Assembly (NCBI RefSeq): GCF_012927745.1
Contig: NZ_JABBKX010000005.1
Location: forward strand, 248,001-312,000
Direction: 5' to 3'
Length of the DNA: 64,000 nucleotides
From: Neoroseomonas marina
GTDB taxonomy: Bacteria; Pseudomonadota; Alphaproteobacteria; Acetobacterales; Acetobacteraceae
Positions 37,036-46,700 of the stretch are shown here, one piece after another (the stretch's first letter is position 1; every line of letters starts with the position of its first letter). The notes below the pieces were generated by a model. The model was not told the DNA's origin, ran no database searches, and saw only the letters and a program-made list of their open reading frames with translations. A program made the position numbers and the translations under genes.

Positions 37036-38613
37036 TCAGGGCTCCTCTTCGTTCTCCGGACTCGGCTCTTCGATACCCCAAGCGTGCTTGTTCATCGAGA
37101 GTTCCGCCTCGAACGCAGTTTCAGTGTCGCGAAAAGTGGCGCTCTGCATCACGCGGGGGTTCGCGCGATCCGGGTCCCACTTCACCGCTCTCCCGAGTGC
37201 GTCCTTTCGCCGCACCATATCAAAGAACTCCAGATAGCGACGCGGCGCCACGCCGACAAACGGGCGGAAATTCACAGTCTCGCTGCAGGGTGCTGCACTG
37301 TGATCCACGTTGATCACCCCCTCGTACAATTCACCCGCCATGCTCTTCGGGTAAGGTTCGACGTAAACGACGGTACTCAAACCGGCCGCCACGATATGAC
37401 GTGCGCACATGTGGCAAGGGAACGTCGTGCAGTAGAGCGTCGCACCTCTTACTGAGACGCCAAGCCTGGCCGCCGATGTGATCGCCGACATCTCGGCGTG
37501 TACGATGCGGCCAAACTCAATGATGCTGGCGGCGCGTGTTCCCTTCAGAATCGCACCGTCTTTGTGGAAGAGCGCAGCGTCGAACATCTGCTCCACCGAC
37601 TGACCTTGAAGGCGTTCGCTTAGCCAGCCGGCATCCTTCAATCGGCCAAAAATTTCCTCGAGAATCTCTTTCTTCATCCTGGCGCTGGAATCAAAGCCAA
37701 GATGGAAATCGCGAATGTCGGATGGTGGACCCGCGTCGCTTCCTTCCCACACGGCGCCGCCGCCGAACTTCGGGACCTCGTTGCACCCCGCGACAAGGAT
37801 ATCGCCATCAGTGTTGGCAATGACGGCCCCCACCTGACGCGATAGATCGGCAGACCGCAACGCTGCTGCACGAGCATGGAACAGGCCGTACTCTTCTTGC
37901 GTTGGCGTCCGGAAAGGGTGGCTGAAGAGAATATCGACGAAGCGCGCGATCTGCCTCGTCAGAGCGTCATCGTCCGATGCGTCGAGGAACACATCGCATT
38001 CAGGGAAGGCGTCGCGAACGCTCTGACCAAACTCGTCGCCATCCTCCTTTTCATCGCGATCAATCAGCCTTCGGGCCTCTTCCTCATAACCCTCTGATCG
38101 GAGGATGTCCCTTGTGTCGCGGATGCGCTTAGCCAGTCGCTTCACTCGAGCGCCCTTCGGCAAATAGACCGCGATGGCGAAGAACGCGGAGCCGTACACG
38201 TCACGAAGAGTGCTAATTTCGTCTGGCGTCTTCAGCGAGTGGATAATGTGAGCATGCCGGGCCAGGGTCGGCACCTTATCCGAGCGATCGCCCGCTGCCC
38301 GCGCGATCTGCGTTCGCTTCAAGGCGATGTCTCGGATGCCAAGTAGCGCGACAGCGTCACCACGGTTCGCGGCCCGGCGAAGCGCGTCGCCTGCGTCCAT
38401 CAATTCAGTGAGCCGCTCGTCCTCGGGCCACGGGGGCGCACGTCTGAGAGCGGCGAAGCGGAAGCAACCAAGCAGGCTATCACTCAACCTGATGCGAGTT
38501 GCCGAATAAGACACACGGCGCAACTCGCGCTCAATCCGATCACCGATATCCCGCAGGTCTGTGCCGCAGGCACCTACCAAGCCGAAGACTAGCTCGGGAC
38601 CTTCTCCGGACAT
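37036..38613 (-). CDS. avcD: Anti-phage deoxycytidylate deaminase (AvcD-type)
   Basis: A 525-aa protein that should deaminate dCTP/dCMP and so deplete deoxycytidine nucleotides during phage infection. The N-terminal part resembles a P-loop kinase-like domain (VFGLVGACGTDLRDIGDRI, residues 9-27). The C-terminal part is a cytidine/dCMP deaminase. Its zinc site is H372-A-E374 in IVHAEMSAI and C400/C403 in FPCHMCARH. The two-domain layout matches AvcD / anti-phage dCTP deaminases. The start at 38613 has AGG upstream; a codon 51 bp upstream is also open. A 58-aa gene follows after 2 bp. Confidence 0.88.
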   Translation of the reverse strand: MSGEGPELVFGLVGACGTDLRDIGDRIERELRRVSYSATRIRLSDSLLGCFRFAALRRAPPWPEDERLTELMDAGDALRRAANRGDAVALLGIRDIALKRTQIARAAGDRSDKVPTLARHAHIIHSLKTPDEISTLRDVYGSAFFAIAVYLPKGARVKRLAKRIRDTRDILRSEGYEEEARRLIDRDEKEDGDEFGQSVRDAFPECDVFLDASDDDALTRQIARFVDILFSHPFRTPTQEEYGLFHARAAALRSADLSRQVGAVIANTDGDILVAGCNEVPKFGGGAVWEGSDAGPPSDIRDFHLGFDSSARMKKEILEEIFGRLKDAGWLSERLQGQSVEQMFDAALFHKDGAILKGTRAASIIEFGRIVHAEMSAITSAARLGVSVRGATLYCTTFPCHMCARHIVAAGLSTVVYVEPYPKSMAGELYEGVINVDHSAAPCSETVNFRPFVGVAPRRYLEFFDMVRRKDALGRAVKWDPDRANPRVMQSATFRDTETAFEAELSMNKHAWGIEEPSPENEEEP

Positions 38614-38819
38614 GCTCAACCTGCGAATCGGACGACACCCGCATTCAACTGGATTGTGCGGCACAGGGGAATCGCCTTGTTCGGACGGCTCCCCCGCCTA
38701 TTTGGAGGGAGGCGCCGGGATAGGCAGAGGGGGCGGGGTTCCGGGTCCCTCTGGCCGGCTGGCGGGGCCGGCGGGAGGGCGCTGAGCCCGGGTCGGCACA
38801 ATTTGGGGGCCTCCCTTGG

Positions 38820-39092
38820 CACCATTGGTCCGGCCAGGGTGGGGCTACGCCAAGTGGCAAACTAGTTTTTCGGCGGGGCATCCGGGGCGATCTGCGACGC
38901 CTGCGACGGCGGAGACGCCTTTTCGAAAACTCCCCTAATCCGCGCGCACGTGAGGAGACTCTTGGAATCGCGTCTTTGTCGTCGCAGCCGTCGCAACCAC
39001 CCTGGACGATGATCGCGGAATTGCTGGCCGGACCCTACCGGGACCAATGGTGGAAGGCACACAGAGTGCCCCTGGTCCCTGCACCATTGGTC
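38820..39092. repeat. Three 11-bp iterons CACCATTGGTC
   Basis: Exact copies lie at 38820-38830 (direct), 39042-39052 (inverted, GACCAATGGTG) and 39082-39092 (direct). They flank the 103-bp dyad element. Three exact 11-mers in 273 bp are very unlikely by chance and suggest binding sites for an initiator or regulator. Confidence 0.7.
38893..38995. repeat. 103-bp dyad element, copy A
   Basis: The ends are nearly perfect 16-bp inverted arms. Each is built from two TGCGACG (38893, 38902) or CGTCGCA (38980, 38989) units with 9-bp spacing. An inner inverted pair is AGACGC/GCGTCT. The centre includes TTTCGAAAACTC and CGCGCACGTGAG. Copy B at 40468-40570 has the same length and orientation and matches at about 81 of 103 positions by eye. 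Confidence 0.8.
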
Positions 39093-39148
39093 GCAGGCCG
39101 ATCCCGGACCGAGGGGCGAGGGGGCCTCGGCCGGATCAGATCACGCTG

Positions 39149-39913
39149 TTAGCGGGCTTGCCCGGTGATGGGGTCTACAAAGTTTGCTGCCCCATTGGGC
39201 GCCTTCCAGCCGCCAGGCACTCCGGCAGCTCGCCTGAGTGCCTCATCCAGATCCCGAGCGAATGAGTGCTGCTGCTCGTCCGTCGCCCGGACACGGAGGC
39301 CTTCCCGGATGATGCTGTCGATGGCCTTGGACGGAAGCACCCCCAACAGGCGCTGCAGCAGCATGTGACACTCGAGCGCGTCATCCAGGTAGGGGCGCAC
39401 ATGCTCGTCTGCCGCCATGATCGCACGGTTCATCGACCAGTGTGCGCGAGTGGTCAGATAGGCATCCAGCCGCCGGCCGACTTCGAGGTCGGCGTCCGCC
39501 GCCTCCGCAATGGCCTTCGCAACCATCTCCTCTCCATGCTGGACGAGTGCCAGATCGTCGGCGGTGCGCTCCTCCGCGTCCTTCAACGCTGCGGCGGCTT
39601 CACGCGCCTTTCTGTCCGCAGCCCTCTTCGCGTCGATCGATCCCTTACCCGCAATCATGGCGGCGTAGGTCTCGCGTACCTCCCGCTCGGCATCGGCCAG
39701 TACCGCCTTGGCGGCGGGAATACTCGACACCGCTGCACGTGCTGCGGCCAGGCCATCAGTCACGGTTGTGAGTTCCCTCGCTGCCTTGCTGCGCTTCCGG
39801 CCAGCGGCGCGCAGGGCCGACGCAAGGTCGGCCAGGTCTTCGCGGACCTCCGCGCGGATACGGTCGCGCAGCGGGATCGCCGCGGTGGTGTCCTCGGTCA
39901 TCGTCATGGTCAT
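39149..39913 (-). CDS. Hypothetical coiled-coil protein between dyad elements
   Basis: A protein of about 254 aa starting MTMTMTEDTT. Several ATG codons in tandem and an upstream GTG at 39934 make the start uncertain. Residues 20-150 are strongly helical and charged, likely coiled coil (RAEVREDLADLASALRAAG; AADRKAREAAAALKDAEERT). The C-terminal part has LLQRLLGVLPSKAIDSIIREG. No family recognised. The upstream gene overlaps the GTG by 4 bp, so both form one unit placed between dyad copies A and B. It may act in replication or maintenance of the element. Confidence 0.65.
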   Translation of the reverse strand: MTMTMTEDTTAAIPLRDRIRAEVREDLADLASALRAAGRKRSKAARELTTVTDGLAAARAAVSSIPAAKAVLADAEREVRETYAAMIAGKGSIDAKRAADRKAREAAAALKDAEERTADDLALVQHGEEMVAKAIAEAADADLEVGRRLDAYLTTRAHWSMNRAIMAADEHVRPYLDDALECHMLLQRLLGVLPSKAIDSIIREGLRVRATDEQQHSFARDLDEALRRAAGVPGGWKAPNGAANFVDPITGQAR

Positions 39914-39930
39914 TGTCCTCTTCTCTGTTG

Positions 39931-40332
39931 TCACAGGTCGTCGTCGTCGGACTTCGGCGGCGCTGGTTCCGTTCTCAGCCCCTCAGGCGACGGCGTCTCC
40001 GCAGCGGGCCGATCGCCGTTGAACGACTTGTCGAGCCGGTGCGAAAACTGCAGGCAGATGAAGCCGAGGGCCTGCCGGACGTCCTTCTCGGCTTGGTAGC
40101 CGAGTCGGCCCTTCACCTCGTGGAGGAGAATCATCGCCTGGCCGAGCCGCCCCACATCGCCGTCTTTCAGGTCGATGTACGGGCGACCCTTGATGATGCG
40201 GTAGACATCGTGGAGAGCCTTCTTCGCGCGGTACTCAGCGTTGCTGTTCTCGCGGCGCTCGCGCGCAGCGGCATCGCTGCAGGCTCGCTCTCGGTCTCGC
40301 TTGATCTCCTCAAGCATGTCGGCTGTGGGCAC
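39931..40332 (-). CDS. Hypothetical 133-aa protein between dyad elements
   Basis: A GTG start preceded by AGGAG at good spacing. The N-terminal half is charged and helical (DMLEEIKRDRERACSDAAAR; NAEYRAKKALHDVYRIIKG). The next part is GRPYIDLKDGDVGRLGQAMILL, and the C-terminus is Pro-rich and ends in DDDD. No family recognised. It is the first gene of the two-gene cassette next to the primase. A DNA-binding or replication-accessory role is plausible from position only. Confidence 0.65.
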   Translation of the reverse strand: MPTADMLEEIKRDRERACSDAAARERRENSNAEYRAKKALHDVYRIIKGRPYIDLKDGDVGRLGQAMILLHEVKGRLGYQAEKDVRQALGFICLQFSHRLDKSFNGDRPAAETPSPEGLRTEPAPPKSDDDDL

Positions 40333-40467
40333 TGTTGAGTCTCCTTCTCAGGGTGAGGTGCGAGGGGGATAGGGTTGATGCCGGCCGAATGAAGCGGGCG
40401 GCGAATGGTCCGGCCCGAAGCGGTCGCGGCCATGGGTGGGGACCTGGGCAGGGGCCGCAGACCGCGT

Positions 40468-40570
40468 TGCGACGGATGCGACGAAAGAGACGCCCTTTCG
40501 AAAACTCTCTTCCTATGCGCGCACGTGAGAAGGTCTTCGGAATGCCGTCTCTGTCGTCGCAGGCGTCGCA
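40468..40570. repeat. 103-bp dyad element, copy B
   Basis: The same architecture as copy A: TGCGACG units at 40468 and 40477, CGTCGCA units at 40555 and 40564, and an inner pair AGAGACG/CGTCTCT. The centre segments TTTCGAAAACTC and GCGCGCACGTGAG are conserved. Inner-arm bases differ from copy A but still pair, which argues for selection on structure. It ends 10 bp before the primase stop codon. Confidence 0.8.
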
Positions 40571-40579
40571 GATGGAGCA

Positions 40580-43144
40580 TCACAAGTCATCATCCGGCCG
40601 GATGCGGAGGCCGCGGAAGCCACGTCCTCTGATACCGCCGGTGTCCTTGATTCGCTCGAACCCCTGGGCGGACAGTGCGAGAGGCAGATCGATCGCAGAG
40701 GCGTCCTCGCGCCGACCTTCACGCACGAGCCAATCGGCAAAATTCCGCTTGAGCGCATCGTTTGTGACGGTGAAGCCGGGGCCTGCCTCGCATACCTCGG
40801 CGAGGAATCGCGGGACGACGTCCTCGGCTTCAAAGTAGTTTTCGCTTGCCTCTTTGATTGCGTGCGGAATGCTCAGGCCCTCCGCGTACCATCTGGCCGC
40901 GCCGTCCAGCATCCATCGAAGGATCGCAGGCGCCTCGCGCCACATCTTCTCCGGCAACTCCGGATCAGGCTTGCTCGGGACCCGGTCAGTCTCGAGGATC
41001 AGGAGGCGCCGTCTGATAGCAGCGTCCACTCGCGCAAGCCGTGGCCGAGTGTTCATCGCGAACGTGAACACGAAGGTTGGGATGAAGTTAGTTCGCGCCT
41101 GATAGAGGCCGCGCGCGGTGATCGGATCGGTGGAGATCAGCGATGTGAGTCGCTGCTGACTCCACTTTGAGCCGGGCGGGACCTCCTGGACCGTGACAAA
41201 CCGAAATCCGCGCAGCGCATCAACATCTTCCGAATGCCGCTCTGAGGCGCTGCCAAGGAACGTGGCCGACGAGGCGACGGTCCCGTAGGAGCCGAGGATC
41301 TTCTGAATGATGTTGAGCAGGCTGCCTTTGCCATTGCCGCCAGGGCCGACGAGGACGAGTGCGCGGTGCTCCCTCGCGTGGCCGGTCATGCAGTAGCCGA
41401 ACCACGTTTGGAGAAAGGCGATTATCGTCCGATCGCCTGCGGCGATGAACTCAAGCAGTGCCGCAAAGTGCGGAGCGTCGCGTTCAAGCCTCAACGGATC
41501 CGTCTGAGGTGACACCGCCGTGCATCGGAGGAATCGATCCCCTGGTTCGGCGGGGCGCGCGCAGTTCATCGGAAGGATCTGCACGCCGGTAGGTGTCGCC
41601 GCTAGATCAGGGTCCCGGTCGAACCTGTCTGCCGTGGTTGCAATGGTGGGTAGAGCCGCAAGAGCGTCGGCCGCACCGCGAATGCGCGACTGTCGTTGGA
41701 GCATTCCTGCCAGCGCTGCACATCGCTTCTGCGTTGCTTCGGATCCATCGCTGTTCCGCGCTTCCTGGAGTGCTTCGGAGAACAGTTGCTTGAGCTTCTG
41801 CGTGAGACGCTGAAGCACGAATGCCCGAGGGACGGGTTTGAACGACGTCTCACCGTCTTCGCGCCTGAGGAATCCTAGACCATCGATATGGACGATCTGA
41901 CCTATAAGCCCCTCGGCAGTATGCTCAGCGAGCTGGACTTCGCCGGGCACGGGCGTCGGCGCATCTTCGTTTTCAGGAGCATGTGCCAGCCGCTCGCCTC
42001 GGGCCTGCTTGATCAGCCATCTCGCGGTGAGCGGTCGGCGGTCCTTGTGGGAGACGTCGAACGATGGCCACCGGCGCTCGCACTCGGCTTGCACATGTTT
42101 GGAGGAGAGGCCGGACCATTCGCACCAGAGGCGAAGGCCGTCGTCGGACCCATCTGTCTCGTGGAACAGCGCCATGCCGACATTGAGCCAGTCGTCGAAG
42201 CCGGCGGTTCCGTTGACGCCGTCATTCGGAATGGCGTCGAGAAGCTTCTTCAGATCGTCTAACGAGAGGTTGGCCTTCCCGCGGTCGAGGTTGGCCGTCC
42301 AGTCGTCATCGTCTCCCGCCGTGGTCAGGCTCGACGACCCGCGGCGCTTCACCTCCCACCCGAGTTCCTTGCATCGTGCCTCGAACCACTCGATCAGCGC
42401 CTTCGCCTGTGCGACCGTGATTAGCGGGAGGTTCGCAGCCTGCACTTCGACCGGGTCGGCGCCTGGCCACACGTAGGGTCGCTTCGTGTCAGGGTGGACG
42501 GCGTAGGCAACGAACTGCTCGCCCTCGCCGAGGCCCTCGATCTGCGCTTTGCGGCCCTGCCCATCGACGAACTCGGCCGAGGTGATCTTCTTGATCGGCG
42601 TCTCGGTGCGGAACAGCAGCAGGGTCTTCGGCGCCAGCCCGGTGCGCTGCGGCGGGTTGCCGGGCAGGTTCCACAGACACCAGTCGAGCGTCTCGGCCGC
42701 CATGCCTTCGTCGATGACGTCGATGTCGATGGCGAAGAGGCCGCGGCCAAGGTTGATACCGACGCCGGCGTCGGTAAGTCTCTTGTCATCGATCCAGGTC
42801 TTCACCCGCCTCGGATCCGGCTTCACCGCCGACCAAGGGTCGCCGTTCTTGTGCGACATCCAGACCGGCGGATGCTTCGTCCCGGGCATGATCGGGATGA
42901 CGGCGTAGCCATTGCGGACAAGGGTGTCGCCGAAGCGAGACAGGTACGACTCGCCCGTCGACGGCGGCGTAGTCCGCTGCTGGCTGGTGCGCCGCTCGAG
43001 GGGTGCCGTAGCCCCGGCGAGATCGGCGGTGTGCTGGATGCGCGCCCTTACAGCGTGCTCGACGCTGCGGGGGGCCGGCGCCAGCCCTGGCGCAGACGAC
43101 AACGGAAAATCATTGAAATGGGAGTCGGTGTCGGATATTTTCAC
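40580..43144 (-). CDS. P4-family primase-helicase (replication protein)
   Basis: An 854-aa protein that should start and drive replication of the element. The N-terminal PrimPol-like domain (residues 66-250) has GYAVIPIMPGTKHPPVW and the catalytic Asp pair D140/D142 in LFAIDIDV. A PriCT-2-like region follows (ANLSLDDLKKLLDAIPNDG, GFDDWLNVGMALFHETDG). The C-terminal D5/P4-type SF3 helicase has Walker A GPGGNGKGS (600-608) and later FRFVTVQEVPPGS. Length is normal. It lies just upstream of dyad element B. Confidence 0.93.
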   Translation of the reverse strand: MKISDTDSHFNDFPLSSAPGLAPAPRSVEHAVRARIQHTADLAGATAPLERRTSQQRTTPPSTGESYLSRFGDTLVRNGYAVIPIMPGTKHPPVWMSHKNGDPWSAVKPDPRRVKTWIDDKRLTDAGVGINLGRGLFAIDIDVIDEGMAAETLDWCLWNLPGNPPQRTGLAPKTLLLFRTETPIKKITSAEFVDGQGRKAQIEGLGEGEQFVAYAVHPDTKRPYVWPGADPVEVQAANLPLITVAQAKALIEWFEARCKELGWEVKRRGSSSLTTAGDDDDWTANLDRGKANLSLDDLKKLLDAIPNDGVNGTAGFDDWLNVGMALFHETDGSDDGLRLWCEWSGLSSKHVQAECERRWPSFDVSHKDRRPLTARWLIKQARGERLAHAPENEDAPTPVPGEVQLAEHTAEGLIGQIVHIDGLGFLRREDGETSFKPVPRAFVLQRLTQKLKQLFSEALQEARNSDGSEATQKRCAALAGMLQRQSRIRGAADALAALPTIATTADRFDRDPDLAATPTGVQILPMNCARPAEPGDRFLRCTAVSPQTDPLRLERDAPHFAALLEFIAAGDRTIIAFLQTWFGYCMTGHAREHRALVLVGPGGNGKGSLLNIIQKILGSYGTVASSATFLGSASERHSEDVDALRGFRFVTVQEVPPGSKWSQQRLTSLISTDPITARGLYQARTNFIPTFVFTFAMNTRPRLARVDAAIRRRLLILETDRVPSKPDPELPEKMWREAPAILRWMLDGAARWYAEGLSIPHAIKEASENYFEAEDVVPRFLAEVCEAGPGFTVTNDALKRNFADWLVREGRREDASAIDLPLALSAQGFERIKDTGGIRGRGFRGLRIRPDDDL

Positions 43145-43220
43145 GCCATCGTCTCTCTGCTTGAGCGATAGTTCTGTGGCAGTTGGAAGCCCTCGCCGAA
43201 CCCGAGCCGGCGGGGGCTTT

Positions 43221-43457
43221 CTACTGTCCGGCGCGCGGAAGGCTTGCGAACAGCCGCTCAGCGCTCGCGACGCTGATCAGGGACTTGCGGCCGACCTTCA
43301 CCATCTCGAGCTGCCCCCGGCCAACCAGCTCATAGATCTTCGTTTTACCGATCCTGTAGGCGCCCTGGAACTGCGGGATCTCTAGCCATTTCGGCTCAGA
43401 GTTGTGCTCGCTGACGCGCGGAACAGTCCTCACTTCGGGACGCATTTCCATCTCCAT
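43221..43457 (-). CDS. AlpA-like helix-turn-helix protein (1)
   Basis: A 78-aa protein, started at the ATG with AAGG six bases upstream. The core WLEIPQFQGAYRIGKTKIYELV followed by LEMVKVGRKSLISVASAERL is the MerR/AlpA-like HTH of excisionases and satellite regulators. It reads toward and precedes the primase gene by 76 bp, so it may control replication genes or excision. Confidence 0.8.
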   Translation of the reverse strand: MEMEMRPEVRTVPRVSEHNSEPKWLEIPQFQGAYRIGKTKIYELVGRGQLEMVKVGRKSLISVASAERLFASLPRAGQ

Positions 43458-43741
43458 GTGCAGCCTTCCGGCGAACGCCGGAGGGCGCTGAAGTAGGGCG
43501 GCGACGAAATAGAGTCTAGAAAAAAGACCATGAGAAAGAATGCAGTCAACTTCTTGGTGAGTAATCATTTTGTTGAGTGTCGAGATTATGCCCGAGCGAC
43601 CGCCGAGTTCTTAGAATACTCAGTGACGTCGTTCTGCCTCGATCACCTCAGGGCGGCCGACAGGCCGCGGAAGGCGCTGCAGGTGCGACCTGCGACGAAT
43701 CCATCATTGGGGAGCAGAGAAGCGTCCGAGTGATGTGCGGA

Positions 43742-46700
43742 CTACTTCAACATCGAGCGGATTGAGAGGACGTTTCGCTGCAACGTGGACAAGATCACAC
43801 GCTCGCCCGGCGCGCTGGCCAGCGCATTTGCGATTTCTGACTCGCCAACGGCGAAGACCGCGCGGATCGATTGAGCTGGCCCCTGGCCGCCCTGCGTCGC
43901 GCCACCATTGAGGATGTTCCGCGGGTCGTTCTTGGATAGCACCTCTTCGCCGCGCTGCAGGATCGCCGGCACCTCGTCAGGCCGCAGGCCGGCGATGCCG
44001 CCGGAGTGAAGCCGCGGGGCGTTGGCGAACCACGAGCTGGTTACGGTGCGCATCGGCGCGGGAGTATGTCCGACGATGCCGCCGGAGTGATTCACGGGTA
44101 CGGATGTACCGCCGCCAATGGCGCCGACGATGCTCTTGATCGCGAGTAGGGCCTGTTGCTGGATGATGGCCTGCGCAATCGACCGGGCGAAGTCGGCGAA
44201 GAACTGCAGGACGGCGCGCCCCGCTTCGTCGAACGCGTCTCCGATCTTGCCGACACCCGCCAGGAAGTTGCCCGCCGCCTGCGCGGCGGTCTCGAACGCA
44301 GTGCTGATCGACTGCACGAAACCGATCTCGATCGAGTTCCGCAGCCGCGCGACCGATGGGTCGACCCTTTCGAGATTGGCCCGGTACAACTCGACCTGTG
44401 CGTTGACCGATCGATAAGCGCCCTCCGTGATGGCACCCGATGCGCGCGCGGCCTCGGCGGCCTGCTGTAGGAGATCGATCTGACGAACAAGCTCGTCGTT
44501 CGTCGCGCGGTACACCTCGACGATGCGACGCTCAGCCTCACTCGACGACACCGCGCCTTGCTGCTCGAGTGCGTTCTGGGTCTGGACGAACTGCTGCCGC
44601 TCCTGGACGAGCCGCTGCACCTCGGTCTGTTGCGAGCCGAGGATCTGCTGCACGCCTTGCCGCGAGCCGAGCGCACCCGCCTGCCGCTCGGCCTGTGCGA
44701 CCAGGGAGTCGATGGCAGCGCGTCGGACGGCATCGCCGCCCTGCTGTGTGTCGCGGAACCGCCGCGCCTCTTCGGCGAGACGCTGCAGGGCCGGTCGGGC
44801 TGCGTCGGCGGCCTCCTGGATGCGACGAATCGCCTCGGCCGGCGTCAGTGCTCCCGCCGCCACGTCCTCCTGCGCGCTGCGGATAGTCTCGTCGCGCGTG
44901 CGGATGGTGGCGGTGATGTCGTTCTGGATCGCCTGGAAATCGCGACGGACTGCCGCAGCAGCAGCCGCACCGCCGCGCGTCAGCTCCTCCGCGATTTTTT
45001 GCCGCAGGGCGATCTCGGCCAGATCGGCGATCTCGGCGAGATCGACATCCGATGCCTCGGGGTTCTGCTCGCGGAAGCGCCGGGTCGCCAGCTCACGCGC
45101 AGCGGCAATGCGCCGCGCTCGGGGAAGGGTCCGCTCATCCCGCTCGAACTCGAGAACCTGTTCCTGCCGTGCCCGCTCTGCCGATTGCTGGCCGGGTGTC
45201 ATCCCGCCAACGGCGCCCCGGCCAGTGGGGGCGCCGGGCGTCCGCGCCGCTTCGCCCTGCGGAATGAGGCCAAGCGATCGGGCGATACGCGCGGCGACGT
45301 CGAGTGCCGCGATCGCTGGCGCGAGCGCTGTCGTGATGCCTCGGCCAAGCGCATGGAATGCGAGCCGTGCAGCCTGTGCGCTCTCCCCGATGCGCGCGAG
45401 CGCCGCCGCCACGAGTTGCAGCGGTGCGGAGTTCCCGACGTCGTCCAGGAAGTCGCGCCACGCGTTCCGGAGCTCGCGCGTGGCCCGCTGGAACGGCGTG
45501 AGGGCCTGCTGCTCGGCGTCGCGGAACCTTTGGCCGAGAATGCCGAGGAGCTGCTGTTGTCGCTCGAACGCGTCGGAGGTCTGGTTCGCCTGGGCAATGG
45601 CATCCCGCTCCGCTTGCGTGAAGCGGACGCCCGCCTCCTGCAGCGCCGTGAAGCCCGCCTGTCCGTCGCGCAGTGCGCGGGACACCAGTCGCGTCGCGTC
45701 GGCGATGTCGATACCGAGCACGGTCGCGAGGCGTGCCGACGCCGTTGCCGCCGCTTGGATGTTGGCCGGTGCCAGCCCGTCGCGGAGGAACGATAGGGCG
45801 GCCTTGCGCGCATCCTCGAAGGACGGGCCAAGACGCTCGACCTGGCGCGCGATCTCGGTGAGCTGCTGCGCGGAGACGCCGAAGGCCGCGCCACCGGACC
45901 CGCCGCCGGCGAGAAGGCTGAGGTTCCCGGCAAAGCCTCGGTTCGACGAGGCCGTCTCGTACAGGCGGCCGATCGCCGCGGTAAGGGTGACGAAGCCCGC
46001 GGCGAGACCGCCGATCATGGGAGACCAGCGCGCCAGGGAGGCCCATGCACCCGGGCCGAACACCTGGACCATCTGCCCGCCCTGTTGCGCCAGGGCTTGC
46101 GTCGCGCTGGTGCCGGACGCGATCTGCGTGAATAGGTCGTTCAGCTGGAAGCCGAGGTTCTGCACCTGGTAGGATTCGAGGCCGAAGACGCCCCGTTGCC
46201 CGGCATTCGCCTGCCCCGCCTCGCGTGCCGCCCGTGCGGCCTCCTTGGCGTTGCGGGCATAGCCGAGCATCGCGGTCGTCAGGACGGTGGCCGCCTGGCC
46301 CGCCTGCGTCGCCGACTGGACGATGGTGCGCTGCGCTTCCGCGAGGTTCCGGGTGTCGATCCCGGCCGACTGCAGCGCGGTGCGCGACGCCGTCAGTGCC
46401 TCCGCGTTGCGTCGTTGTGCAGCCTGCGCGGACTGGTAGGCACGCTCGAGGCGCTTGAAGTCCGCCTCCTGCTTCCGCGTGATATCCGCGGAGCCGGCGA
46501 GGGCATACGAGAACTCGCGCAGCGCGCGGCCCGCATCGCGCACGTTGTCCTCGAGGCGTGCAGCATCCGCGGAAAGTCGGTTGAACCGATCCAGGGAACC
46601 CTGTTGCTGCGAGAGGGCACGACCGGCCTGCTGAACCTCCCTCAGAGACGCGGCGAGTTCCCCGAACGATGTCTCGCCACGCTTGGCCGCCGCCACCTGG

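Larger units (their letters stand above)
38614..39148. other. 535-bp non-coding region upstream of avcD
   Basis: No gene is supported here. The region holds the first 103-bp dyad element (38893-38995) and three 11-bp iterons. A pair of inverted copies of GGTCCGGCCAG lies at 38827-38837 and 39024-39034. It must also contain the avcD promoter and could encode a small regulatory RNA comparable to AvcI, which inhibits AvcD in Vibrio; this is inference. Confidence 0.6.

Noticed and set aside
38862-40583. Similar Arg-rich minus-strand frames over the two dyad elements as a duplicated small gene
   Set aside because: The similarity comes from the 103-bp DNA repeats themselves; the frames have different ends, no ribosome binding sites, and one runs into intergenic and gene sequence.
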